Shown here: positions 1 through 7,905 of the stretch, piece by piece
Layout: every line of letters starts with the position of its first letter
Position numbering within the stretch: the first letter of the stretch is position 1
NCBI GenBank assembly: GCA_003506735.1
Contig: DNYS01000214.1
Coordinates: forward strand, 1-8,148
Reading direction: 5' to 3'
Origin: Nitrospinota bacterium
GTDB lineage: Bacteria; UBA8248
DNA: 8,148 nt
Made by a program: the position numbers and the translations under genes
The notes under the pieces: model-generated
What the model was told of the DNA's origin: nothing
Seen by the model: only the letters and a program-made list of their open reading frames with translations
Databases searched by the model: none

Positions 1-1
1 C

Positions 2-2590
2 GCAGCCATCCGGTTGAAGTCGCTAGAATACAAGCCAGAGCGTCTGGACTTCGCGCTGATGGCCTATCGCATGAGTTCGGCAAATGCGGGATGGGATGAT
101 TACGCCTCCTTTGGAAGTCGCGATTTCGACGGAAATCCCTGGGCGGGAGGCCTAAACGGGGCCTTGCTTCCCGGAGTCGATTATGTGGACCAATTATTGG
201 GCAGCGTGTCGATTGACACTGCCAATCCTGCGCTCACTCAATATGACCTGGTTATCCCCGGAGCACTGGCTCAGCCGCTCATTCACCGATGGTCCACGGG
301 GGGGGTCAACGAAGGATTCTTGATTCGGGCCAATCCGCCGGGAGAAGGCGTCGCACTCACTTACAGCGTCGCGGACAGCGAGATGACCTTGCAATGGGCT
401 GCGCCGGGCTTTGCCCTGTTCCAAAACCCCGATCTTTCCAACTCGGATGGCTGGACGGTGGTAGGCGGAGGTGACAAGAGCCCAGTCATGGTGACCATTC
501 CGGGCACCGGCAACAAGTTCTATACGCTGCAAGGGCCAGGCGGTGGTGATAACCGATTTGCTATCCATTCCGACGACAACCTGGATACCGAGGACATTAT
601 AGAAGCGCCACATTTCATCGTGAACTACACCCCCGGGACCCCGCCCGGCGACATTAAGGTGCCGCTCATGAACGTGGCTACGGGAGTGCAATGGGCGCCG
701 GATTACGTCCACGGCGAAGTCCCAGTAGTGGGAGCAACCGAGGGAGAGAACAAACCAGACGGCCTTTGGACGTCGACACAATTGCGCTTCAATTTCGACG
801 AAATCAAACCGGGCTCATATGAATCGGTTAATTCCATGACCCTCAAGGTCACTACGAGAGAGAGTAAATCCGACCGAGTCGGCGGCGAACTGCAACTCTA
901 TCAGCTGGCCCCGAGAAATGCCGGCTGGAACAACGGCGCCAGCTACGCCTACCAGACAGGAACCGATGCCTGGCTTGGGGGCGAAAATGGAGCTCGCGTG
1001 CCGGGAGTCGATCACTTCGCGCAATTGCTGGCCAGCACGCCCTTTGAGAATGCTGCACCTGTTGGGACAGTTTACGAACTGGTGATTCCCGGTGAACTGG
1101 CCCAGCCGCTCGTCGATCGGTGGGCTCGCGGCGGACCAAATGAAGGTTTCTTGATCACCACCACTGCACCCGGAGTAGACAACGATAACCGCCTAGTTCT
1201 CTTTGGCGAGGATGATCCGAAGACACCGCTCCCGGTGGATGAGGGGCCGCAACTGTTTGTGAACGTGACGCCACCCGGTCTGAGTATTATTGACTGTCCA
1301 CAAAATATAACCGTCATTGACGGAGAGCAAGATGCGATGTTTCAAGTCGTGGCCGCGGGTGTTCCGCCCTTGGGTTACCGATGGTTCCGCGAAGGCGCCT
1401 TCATCCTGGAGTCCTGGACACGCATAGTGAATATTCCCGCTCCCACCATGCATGATGACCAATCCACCTACGTCGTGGAAGTCCACGACTCAACGGGATT
1501 AATTATGAGCGATGAGAAATGCGGTGCCCCAGTCGTTCTTACCGTGCTGGAAGATGTATATGGCCCGTGCTTGTTGCAAGCGAAAGGCGCTGGGCTTACC
1601 TTCGACCAGATCTCGGTCAAATTCGATGAGGGGGTGGAAGCCTCGCCCGAGGGCTTTGCCTTGAGCGGTGGTGTTAAGATATTGGACGTCCAAATGACGA
1701 CTGATCCCAAGGAGCTCCTATTGCTTACCAGTGTGATGGAGAAGAAAACCGAATACACCTTGACCATCGTCACCGACGACACGGGGGAGGCTATCGGGGT
1801 TTGGGACTTGAAAGGCAATCTAGCGTCGGACCATAACACGCTTATAATTGACGGCGTGGAATTAAAATGTGTCGGCGCCGAGACACTGTCGACCACCTTT
1901 ACCACACAGGCCGCGGGCTATATCGCTGCAGCGACTGATGTGGGTGGCGGGGCAGATTGGGCGTGTTATTTCTCCAATCGCATCGATGAAAGAGATATCG
2001 TTATCGGTTTTAGTGCGACTCAAGCAGTTTCCGACGGGATGCAGACCGCGATGCTCCGATTCGATGTGACCCCGTTGAGGGGCAAGTACGATAAAATCAA
2101 CTCCATTACCGTCCAGCTGACAAGCTTGGTGGCCCGCCCTCAGCGTGATAATTGGGTGATGTATATGCATCGTTTGAGCGAAGCCAACGCGGATTGGGAT
2201 GGCACGGCCACCCATGCATGCAAGAGTTTTATCAAGGATCCGGAGGGCCACGACGGTAGAGGTGTTGATATTCGTAACGGAATCTGCACCCGTTGGGTTG
2301 GTGGAGCGTGCACCGGGGCTCTGGTCCCGGGAGTGGATTATGTAGATGAACTGTTGGCCACGGTGGAAACTGTCCCATCCTCTCCCCGCGGTAAGAAGTT
2401 TGACCTCGTGATCAACGACAGTGACGTGGCGACGAAGCTCATTGACGACTGGTCCAACCCGGATAATCTCAATGAAGGATTCTTGCTTTGGTCCGACTCA
2501 CCCGACTCGCTGACTGATACCCGAGGTACATACATACCCGACGGCGAAGGCGGCCCGATCATTATCATCGACTTCGATCCGGCTGAATAG
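2..2590 (+). CDS. Large secreted repeat protein with DNRLRE/CBM96-like jelly-rolls and Ig-like domains (5' partial)
   Basis: The reading frame is open to the left edge. The TTG at 14 is not the start, because it falls inside the first repeat, so the gene begins upstream. Numbering from that TTG, there are three homologous jelly-roll repeats: about 1-212, 213-422 and 618-858. Each carries a W-x-GG...G(A/V)xxPGVD(Y/H) block, an L/V-V-I-(P/N) strand and an NEGFL strand. These resemble DNRLRE/CBM96-type extracellular beta-sandwiches. Residues 423-512 look Ig-like (GYRWFREG, then a Y-V-V-E-V strand). Residues 517-616 look like an SbsA/Big_5 Ig-like domain. Repeat 1 contains an extra module at about 113-175. 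The protein ends in acidic DFDPAE with no PEP-CTERM or LPXTG signal. A role in surface display or carbohydrate/matrix binding is inferred; no catalytic motif is visible. The signal peptide, if any, is outside the window. Confidence 0.85.
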   Translation, partial: AAIRLKSLEYKPERLDFALMAYRMSSANAGWDDYASFGSRDFDGNPWAGGLNGALLPGVDYVDQLLGSVSIDTANPALTQYDLVIPGALAQPLIHRWSTGGVNEGFLIRANPPGEGVALTYSVADSEMTLQWAAPGFALFQNPDLSNSDGWTVVGGGDKSPVMVTIPGTGNKFYTLQGPGGGDNRFAIHSDDNLDTEDIIEAPHFIVNYTPGTPPGDIKVPLMNVATGVQWAPDYVHGEVPVVGATEGENKPDGLWTSTQLRFNFDEIKPGSYESVNSMTLKVTTRESKSDRVGGELQLYQLAPRNAGWNNGASYAYQTGTDAWLGGENGARVPGVDHFAQLLASTPFENAAPVGTVYELVIPGELAQPLVDRWARGGPNEGFLITTTAPGVDNDNRLVLFGEDDPKTPLPVDEGPQLFVNVTPPGLSIIDCPQNITVIDGEQDAMFQVVAAGVPPLGYRWFREGAFILESWTRIVNIPAPTMHDDQSTYVVEVHDSTGLIMSDEKCGAPVVLTVLEDVYGPCLLQAKGAGLTFDQISVKFDEGVEASPEGFALSGGVKILDVQMTTDPKELLLLTSVMEKKTEYTLTIVTDDTGEAIGVWDLKGNLASDHNTLIIDGVELKCVGAETLSTTFTTQAAGYIAAATDVGGGADWACYFSNRIDERDIVIGFSATQAVSDGMQTAMLRFDVTPLRGKYDKINSITVQLTSLVARPQRDNWVMYMHRLSEANADWDGTATHACKSFIKDPEGHDGRGVDIRNGICTRWVGGACTGALVPGVDYVDELLATVETVPSSPRGKKFDLVINDSDVATKLIDDWSNPDNLNEGFLLWSDSPDSLTDTRGTYIPDGEGGPIIIIDFDPAE

Positions 2591-2639
2591 TTAATGGAAA
2601 CCGTTCAGTGAGAATCAAATAGGGAAATGAGAACACGCG

Positions 2640-2678
2640 AAGGCCGGGGGGGAATGTGGAGCCCCCGGCCTTTTTTTT
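2640..2678 (+). terminator. Rho-independent terminator after the repeat protein gene
   Basis: An 11-bp perfect GC-rich stem has arms AAGGCCGGGGG (2640-2650) and CCCCCGGCCTT (2662-2672) with an 11-nt loop. A run of eight T at 2671-2678 begins inside the right arm. It lies 49 nt after the TAG stop at 2588-2590, as expected for the end of that transcript. It insulates the upstream gene from the prepilin relic and the CotH gene. Confidence 0.93.
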
Positions 2679-2838
2679 GTTTTGGCCGCCCGTGTCATTC
2701 GGTTCATACGGCGGATGCATTGCAATCGGAGATGCGCAACGACTCCCGATGGATTATATTGAATTAAGAGAGTTCATGGCATGGATGATTCGATGCCCAA
2801 GGGGCTTTCATAATCCAATTTCGATCGATTGCTTATTG
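2679..2838. other. Intergenic stretch with no recognisable feature
   Basis: This is the 160 bp between the terminator and the prepilin relic. One frame stays open across it, but the translation has no family resemblance, and an early start at 2656 would lie inside the terminator loop. The AT-rich patches TATATT (2755-2760) and CATAAT (2809-2814) have no convincing -35 partner at the usual spacing, so no promoter is called. Ancestral regulatory DNA of the decayed gene may lie here. Confidence 0.5.
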
Positions 2839-3662
2839 ATGAAAAAACAGAACTATCGTCTGTTCTCAGAGAACCTTTCCTGGCCTTTCGCCTTTACCCT
2901 GATTGAATTGCCGGGGGGGGATTGCCATCATCATCGCCATTCTGGCTAACCTGCTTTTACCTGCGATGGCTATGGCCATGTCCAAGGAGATGACCAGGCG
3001 CATCGGCTGTTTGAATAAACTCCAGCAAATGGGGTTGGCTTCCACGATGTACATCCCAGACAATCCCGAGGGCCGGGGCTGCCGGGGACACCGACCGATG
3101 AGAGCGACGATTTCACCTGGATCTACCCCGACTACATCAGCGTGGGAAAGGCCAGATCGGTCTTCATTTGCCCCTCAACGAACAATTACATCCAAACCAA
3201 CATGGTCCGTCACCCTCAAGACTACCGGTGCTGGGGATATGCTGGAGCAAACAAACTTTGGAGATGCGACCGATCCCCGCAATCCCGATTTGCGAGGCGT
3301 CAGTTACCAAATCAAAAGCCTTCATGGATTATGACACCCGTAAAACCACTCAAATGGCGCAGAATTAAGTTCACCAAAACAATGCCTTCGGGCTGCAGGG
3401 ACGGATCGTGAGTTCCTTGGAAATCTACTTGACTTTCGATGGAGACAATAACAGTCTAGCCAAATGCAATCAACAATTACCCCGATCCCGGGGGACAATC
3501 ACGGGGAGGACGGTGTGAATATGCAGACGTGCGATGGAAGGGCCGAGTGTGTTAAGAGGGGGTGAACATTACCTCTATGCTTACGAATTGTCCCAAGACG
3601 AAAACCGCTCCTCCCATAGGGTCATCCCAGGATGGTTTGAACCCAAGTCTCATTGCGAATAA
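2839..3662 (+). pseudogene. Decayed prepilin-type (FTLIEL) H-X-DG-like secreted protein gene
   Basis: The relic starts at ATG 2839 (MKKQNYR) and reads FAFTLIEL up to 2910. It continues in frame 2 from 2921 as IAIIIAILANLLLPA then CLNKLQQMGLASTMY, the prepilin cleavage/methylation helix plus the typical CLNNLRQMGLA stretch. Frame 1 then gives TDESDDFTWIYPDYISVG and VFICPSTNNYI (to about 3258). Frame 2 gives PDLRGVSYQ (to about 3314). Frame 3 gives KAFMDYDTRKTTQM, a TAA stop at 3366-3368 where a Tyr codon is expected, then VHQNNAFGL. Frame 1 gives INNYPDPG (3469-3492), frame 2 DNHGEDGVN and CDGRAECVKRG, and frame 3 YLYAYELSQDENRSSH to TAA 3660-3662. Frame changes sit near 2913-2920, 3071-3080, 3257-3262, 3314-3317, 3455-3469, 3490-3494 and 3558-3562. 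Intact relatives in Verrucomicrobiota are roughly 250-aa pseudopilin-like proteins. The family call comes from remembered motifs; the multiple lesions are seen directly. Confidence 0.87.
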
Positions 3663-3672
3663 AGTGCTAGGC

Positions 3673-6600
3673 ATGATACCTCTTCGTTTTTCAATTGTGC
3701 TCGCGGTCTTATGGAGTGGGTGCCTGGTGGCCCCGTCTAGTGGCAAGGCGGCGGATCGGGTGGTGATCAGCGAGTTTATGGCTTCCAACAGTTCCACGGT
3801 TTTCGACGAGGACGGGAACTATTCAGACTGGATCGAATGCTTCAATGCGGGTGACAAAGGAGTTAACTTGCTTGGTTGGCATTTAACCGACGAAGCGGGG
3901 GATCCGACCAAGTGGACGTTTCCTTCCATCTGGATGGAGCCGGGCAGTTTTGTCGTGGTGTTTGCCTCGGGCAAGGACCGGGCCGTAGCCGGGGCGGAAC
4001 TCCACACCAATTTCAAGTTGAGCCGGGATGGCGAGTATCTGGCCCTATTCCCCCCCCCGGCAACCGAGGCGGCATTGGAATTCTCCCCTGCTTATCCTGT
4101 TCAATGGACCGATATTTCCTACGGCCGCGGAGGAGAATATGCCTTCACCACGCCCCTGGTACCTTCCGATGCCCGCAGCAAATACACGGTCCCGATTGAC
4201 CCATCGATAGGCAACCTTTGGCAGTCTCTGAACTTTGAGGACGGCAGGTGGAGAACCGGGAGGGGCGGATTGGGTTTTTTCTCCGAGGGACAGGATTTTT
4301 CCGAATTGGTCACCACCGAGATTCGGGGGATCTACCCCCGCAGAACGACGTTCTACGCGCGATATGTCTTCACTGTGGAGCAACCGGCAGAGCTACCGGT
4401 GGGCCGGCTGAGCATTCAATATGATGACGGCTTCGTGGCTTACCTCAATGGAGTGGAAGTGGTGCGCCGCAACGCGCCGGTGGAAGTGAATTCAACCTCC
4501 CAGGCTATCAACCCCCAAAAGACCGCCCGCTCGTTCATAGGCGAGGATTTTGTCTTGGATTTGAATACGGCCATTCCCCTGAAGGAGGGGAACAATGTGT
4601 TGGCGATTCAGGGCTTGAATATCGATGCCAAGGACGGGGACATGTTGGTCCGGCCAGTTCTGGAGGCCGGAAACCATAACCCGGAGAGTGCTTCCATGGG
4701 TTATTTTCAGGAGGCCACCCCCTGGCGGGTAAACGGGCGGACTTATCCTCAGGTACTGCATCCGCCTAGGTTTTCCCGCGGGTCCGGCACCTTCGTCGAA
4801 CCGTTTTTGCTGACGCTAACCCCAGGCAATTCCGGGGCTGTTATTCATTATACCTTGGATGGATCGTTGCCGACCGAGGATTCGGCGGTTTACGCCGAAG
4901 CGATACCGATCCAGAGGACGACCATCGTCCGTGTCCGGGATTTTCGGCCCGGATTCATTCCGAGCCCGATCGTGAGCGAGAGTTATCTGGCCATGGATAG
5001 CGAACTGGGTGACTTTTCCTCTAATCTACCGCTGATCGTTCTGGAGAATTTTCTTGGCGGCATCATCCCGGAGAATGAAATGCAACCGGCATTCATGGCC
5101 ATCTTCGAGCCGCGGAATGGACGCAGCCAAATGATTTGGCCGCCAGATTTGGCCACACGGATTGGCCTCAAGCGACGAGGCGCGTCCACAGCCAGCCGGG
5201 TTAAGGCTTCTTACGGCATCGAGGCGTGGGATGAATGGGACGAGGACAAGGACATTTCGCCGCTGGGCTTGCCGGAGGATTCCGATTGGATTCTTTACGG
5301 CCCATACGATGTTGACCGGGCGCTGATGCGCAATCCGTTTATTTTTGAACTCAGCAATCAGGTTGGGCGCTACGCGGTTCGTACTCGCTTTGTCGAGGTA
5401 TTCCTTCATGACTCCAGTGACCCACTGTCCTACTCCAACTACCGCGGGTTGTATGTCCTGATGGAAAAGGTCAAGCGGGGGATCAACCGAGTGGATGTGG
5501 AGCCGTTGTCAACGGACTACAATTACGAACCGCAGATCACGGGCGGTTACATGCTGAAGATGGACATTCCAGATCCGGGTGACAGTGGCTTTAAGGCAGG
5601 GGGCCAAGCCTTGCTTTATGTCGATCCCAAAGAAAGCGAGGTCACCGCCGCGCAGGCGGCGTGGATCAAGGATTACATCGACACCTTCGACCAGGTGTTG
5701 GATGGGCCGAATTCTACCGATCCAGATAGAGGTTACGCCCAATTCATTGAAGTGGGATCATGGATCGATCATCACCTATTGGTCCAATTAGGCAAGAATC
5801 AAGACGGCCTGTGGAAAAGTACTTACATGTTCAAACGTCGTGGTGGCAAACTGGAGATGGGCCCCCTCTGGGATTTCGACCGTACCATGGGGCCACATAT
5901 AGAGAATCGTGCTAAAGATCCGGCGGGATGGATAAACCATGCAGGAAGGAGCGTGATCAATTGGTGGAACATTCTCTTTAAGGATCCCGAGTTCTGGCAG
6001 CGCTACCGGGATGGCTGGCGAGCGATGCGGCAAGGGCCGTTACAAGTAGACAATCTGGATAGCATCATCGACGTCATGGCTGCTGAACTAACAGAGGCCC
6101 AAGAGCGGAATTTTCAGCGCTGGACCGCCGCGCCGCCTGGCCCCGGCGGGTGGGAAGGGGAGGTCCAACATCTCAGGTTATGGCTCAGGGACCGTGTCGA
6201 TTGGATTGACAACCAATTGATCACCATCCTCCCTCCAAGGTTCAGCCAGCCGGGCGGTGTTATGCAACCCGGTTTCGCTTTGAGCATGGCAACTCCTTCC
6301 GGATCGGTCTATTACACCCTCGATGGATCCGATCCCCGATTAGCCGGGGGGGACCTGAATCCTCGGGCCATCCTCTTGGGAGAAGGTCAATCCGTTGCTC
6401 TGGTTGGTGCGGGAGCGCAGTGGCGCTATCTCGATGACGGATCTAATCAGGAATCAGCTTGGCGGGACTCGGTATTCGATGACACATCTTGGGAGATAGG
6501 ACCGGCCAGGCTGGGGTATGGTGAAGCAGCTCTGGCCACGAAGCTCGCTCAGGTGACGGAAGACAACGTTCATCCCATAACTTATTATTTCCGGCATACT

Positions 6601-7704
6601 TTTTCCGTTGACGATCCGGCTGCCTTTCCCGCCCTGGTCTTGAAATGGCTGCGCGATGACGGGGGCATCGTGTATCTCAATGGGCAGGAATTGGCCCGGA
6701 GTAATATTCACGATGGAGAGATTCAATTTGACACCTTGGCCCACCGTGAAGTGCCCCCGTCAAGCGAGAAACGATTCTTCCGGTTTGAATTGGATGGCTC
6801 CTTTCTTCAGGCGGGAAAAAACGTCCTGGCCGTGGAACTCCACACGAGTGGCCGAAGCAACTTGGATATAAGTTTTGACCTGGAATTGGCCGGATTGCCA
6901 AGGACGGGCGCCCCCATTGGCCTGGTGGAATCGACCACGGTCACAGCAAGGGCATTGGAGGGCGATGAGTGGAGCGTGCCCACCGAAGCCACCTTTCTCA
7001 TGAGTGGCATTTCCTTCCCCCTGCGCATTACCGAGTTAATGTATCATCCTCCGGAGGGGAGTTCTCTTGAGTTTATTGAACTCGCTAACCTGGGTTCTTC
7101 ACCTCTCAATCTCGACGGCATGCGCTTTGAGGGGATCTGTTATATCTTCCCCGCCGGCACCAAAATTGGTCCTGGGGAAGTCATCGTCCTGGCATCGTCC
7201 GAAGATCCGGTGGCCTTTTCCGAACGTTATCCCGATTTGGAAGTTTTTGGACATTTTACCTGTGCGATGTCCAATGGAGGGGAAACCATCCTATTGACAG
7301 ATGCCGGTGGAGAGGTCGTAACTTCGGTGACTTACCGGGACCAGGCGCCATGGCCCACGTCCGCTGATGGAGCCGGAGTTTCACTGGAAGTAATCAATCC
7401 TCTCGGAAACCCGAATGATTCCCAAAACTGGCGGGCAAGCGCTGCGTTTGGGGGATCGCCGGGGTCCTTGGCGGGTGTGCCACCGGAAATCGAATCGGTG
7501 GTCTTGGAGGATGGGCAAATAAGAATCCGGTTCCAAGCCCAGCCCGGCTACCCCTATATCCTCTACACCTTTCAACAGCTGCCACCGAATGAATTAAACG
7601 TTCTGACACATGTAACGGCGGAGGGGACTGAACGGTTGGTCGAGGTGACAGATCAACTGAAGCCAGGGAATATGCAAAGATTCTACTTGATCGCTACGCC
7701 ATAG
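3673..7704 (+). CDS. Exported CotH-kinase protein with lamin-tail, chitobiase-like and jelly-roll modules
   Basis: This gene encodes 1343 aa. ATG 3673 is chosen because it opens a signal peptide (MIPLRFSIVLAVLWSGC..., likely cut near GKA/AD, residues 26-27). An in-frame GTG at 3562 lies inside the relic of the preceding gene. The order of domains is: lamin-tail LTD 28-150 (VVISEFMASN, DWIECFNAG); jelly-roll 170-332 (YDDGFVAYLNG); chitobiase/HEX-C-like 363-440 (HYTLDGSLPTED); CotH kinase 449-750; HEX-C-like first half 854-900 (YYTLDGSDPRLAGG); jelly-roll 903-1077 (DDGGIVYLNG); HEX-C second half 1080-1112; LTD 1114-1268 (RITELMYHPPEGS); C-terminal beta-module 1269-1343 ending RFYLIATP. In the kinase domain, GLYVLMEKVKR (K599/K601), N709-Q-D711 and GPLWDFDRTMG (D734, D736) fit the CotH fold's nucleotide/metal residues, so it may be active. 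CotH proteins phosphorylate proteins in Bacillus spores; the substrate here is unknown. A cell-surface or secreted location is inferred. No clear Shine-Dalgarno sequence is seen. Confidence 0.92.
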   Translation: MIPLRFSIVLAVLWSGCLVAPSSGKAADRVVISEFMASNSSTVFDEDGNYSDWIECFNAGDKGVNLLGWHLTDEAGDPTKWTFPSIWMEPGSFVVVFASGKDRAVAGAELHTNFKLSRDGEYLALFPPPATEAALEFSPAYPVQWTDISYGRGGEYAFTTPLVPSDARSKYTVPIDPSIGNLWQSLNFEDGRWRTGRGGLGFFSEGQDFSELVTTEIRGIYPRRTTFYARYVFTVEQPAELPVGRLSIQYDDGFVAYLNGVEVVRRNAPVEVNSTSQAINPQKTARSFIGEDFVLDLNTAIPLKEGNNVLAIQGLNIDAKDGDMLVRPVLEAGNHNPESASMGYFQEATPWRVNGRTYPQVLHPPRFSRGSGTFVEPFLLTLTPGNSGAVIHYTLDGSLPTEDSAVYAEAIPIQRTTIVRVRDFRPGFIPSPIVSESYLAMDSELGDFSSNLPLIVLENFLGGIIPENEMQPAFMAIFEPRNGRSQMIWPPDLATRIGLKRRGASTASRVKASYGIEAWDEWDEDKDISPLGLPEDSDWILYGPYDVDRALMRNPFIFELSNQVGRYAVRTRFVEVFLHDSSDPLSYSNYRGLYVLMEKVKRGINRVDVEPLSTDYNYEPQITGGYMLKMDIPDPGDSGFKAGGQALLYVDPKESEVTAAQAAWIKDYIDTFDQVLDGPNSTDPDRGYAQFIEVGSWIDHHLLVQLGKNQDGLWKSTYMFKRRGGKLEMGPLWDFDRTMGPHIENRAKDPAGWINHAGRSVINWWNILFKDPEFWQRYRDGWRAMRQGPLQVDNLDSIIDVMAAELTEAQERNFQRWTAAPPGPGGWEGEVQHLRLWLRDRVDWIDNQLITILPPRFSQPGGVMQPGFALSMATPSGSVYYTLDGSDPRLAGGDLNPRAILLGEGQSVALVGAGAQWRYLDDGSNQESAWRDSVFDDTSWEIGPARLGYGEAALATKLAQVTEDNVHPITYYFRHTFSVDDPAAFPALVLKWLRDDGGIVYLNGQELARSNIHDGEIQFDTLAHREVPPSSEKRFFRFELDGSFLQAGKNVLAVELHTSGRSNLDISFDLELAGLPRTGAPIGLVESTTVTARALEGDEWSVPTEATFLMSGISFPLRITELMYHPPEGSSLEFIELANLGSSPLNLDGMRFEGICYIFPAGTKIGPGEVIVLASSEDPVAFSERYPDLEVFGHFTCAMSNGGETILLTDAGGEVVTSVTYRDQAPWPTSADGAGVSLEVINPLGNPNDSQNWRASAAFGGSPGSLAGVPPEIESVVLEDGQIRIRFQAQPGYPYILYTFQQLPPNELNVLTHVTAEGTERLVEVTDQLKPGNMQRFYLIATP

Positions 7705-7757
7705 AAATTTGGCATTGTTCCTTACTCAAACCGAAAGGATTCGAAATTCGATTTCAG

Positions 7758-7824
7758 CCTCACCCTGTTTCTTTTTCCCCGTCATGATGAATATAGCCAG
7801 TATGCTAATAGGGAGAGGGTAAGG
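7758..7824. repeat. Weak imperfect inverted repeat (CCTCACCCT / AGGGAGAGGGTAAGG)
   Basis: The left arm at 7758-7772 matches the reverse complement of 7810-7824 at 11 of 15 positions, with a 37-nt spacer. It resembles the CCTCACCCT/AGGGAGAGGG type of intergenic repeat found scattered in many bacterial genomes, recalled rather than checked. It could be chance in a purine/pyrimidine-skewed stretch. Confidence 0.3.
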
Positions 7825-7905
7825 AAGAGGGGTATTTTACTCCTTGACCAGAATACTAACCGGTCTTCGCGGATTCGCATGTTTCGTCTAGCATTCGGCT
7901 TTTTT

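Noticed and set aside
194..781. A 195-codon open frame on the minus strand inside the repeat-protein gene
   Set aside because: It is fully antisense to a well-supported coding frame, has no recognisable motif, and reads as a shadow of GC-biased codon use.
2755..2814. TATATT and CATAAT as -10 promoter boxes for the prepilin relic
   Set aside because: Neither has a credible -35 element at 16-18 bp, and the downstream gene is decayed.
2656..2949. A 97-aa ORF starting in the terminator loop
   Set aside because: Its start lies inside the terminator hairpin. Only its C-terminal part (from 2839) is meaningful, as the first fragment of the prepilin relic.
3142..3411. An 89-aa ORF as a separate small gene
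   Set aside because: Its first half (VFICPSTNNYI...) is a middle segment of the prepilin relic, and the rest is out-of-frame readthrough.
3712..3723. Possible lipobox at W-S-G-C (residues 14-17) in the CotH protein
   Set aside because: The -3 position is Trp instead of Leu/Val/Ile, and a signal peptidase I site near GKA/AD fits better. A lipoprotein is not ruled out.
7692..7700. CGCTACGCC at the end of the CotH gene matching the arm of the downstream hairpin
   Set aside because: It is a 9-base match inside codons for the C-terminal residues, and chance is the simplest explanation.
7829..7843. Small hairpin GGGGTATTTTACTCC as a terminator of the CotH gene
   Set aside because: The stem is about 6 pairs including a G-T wobble, and no T-run follows.
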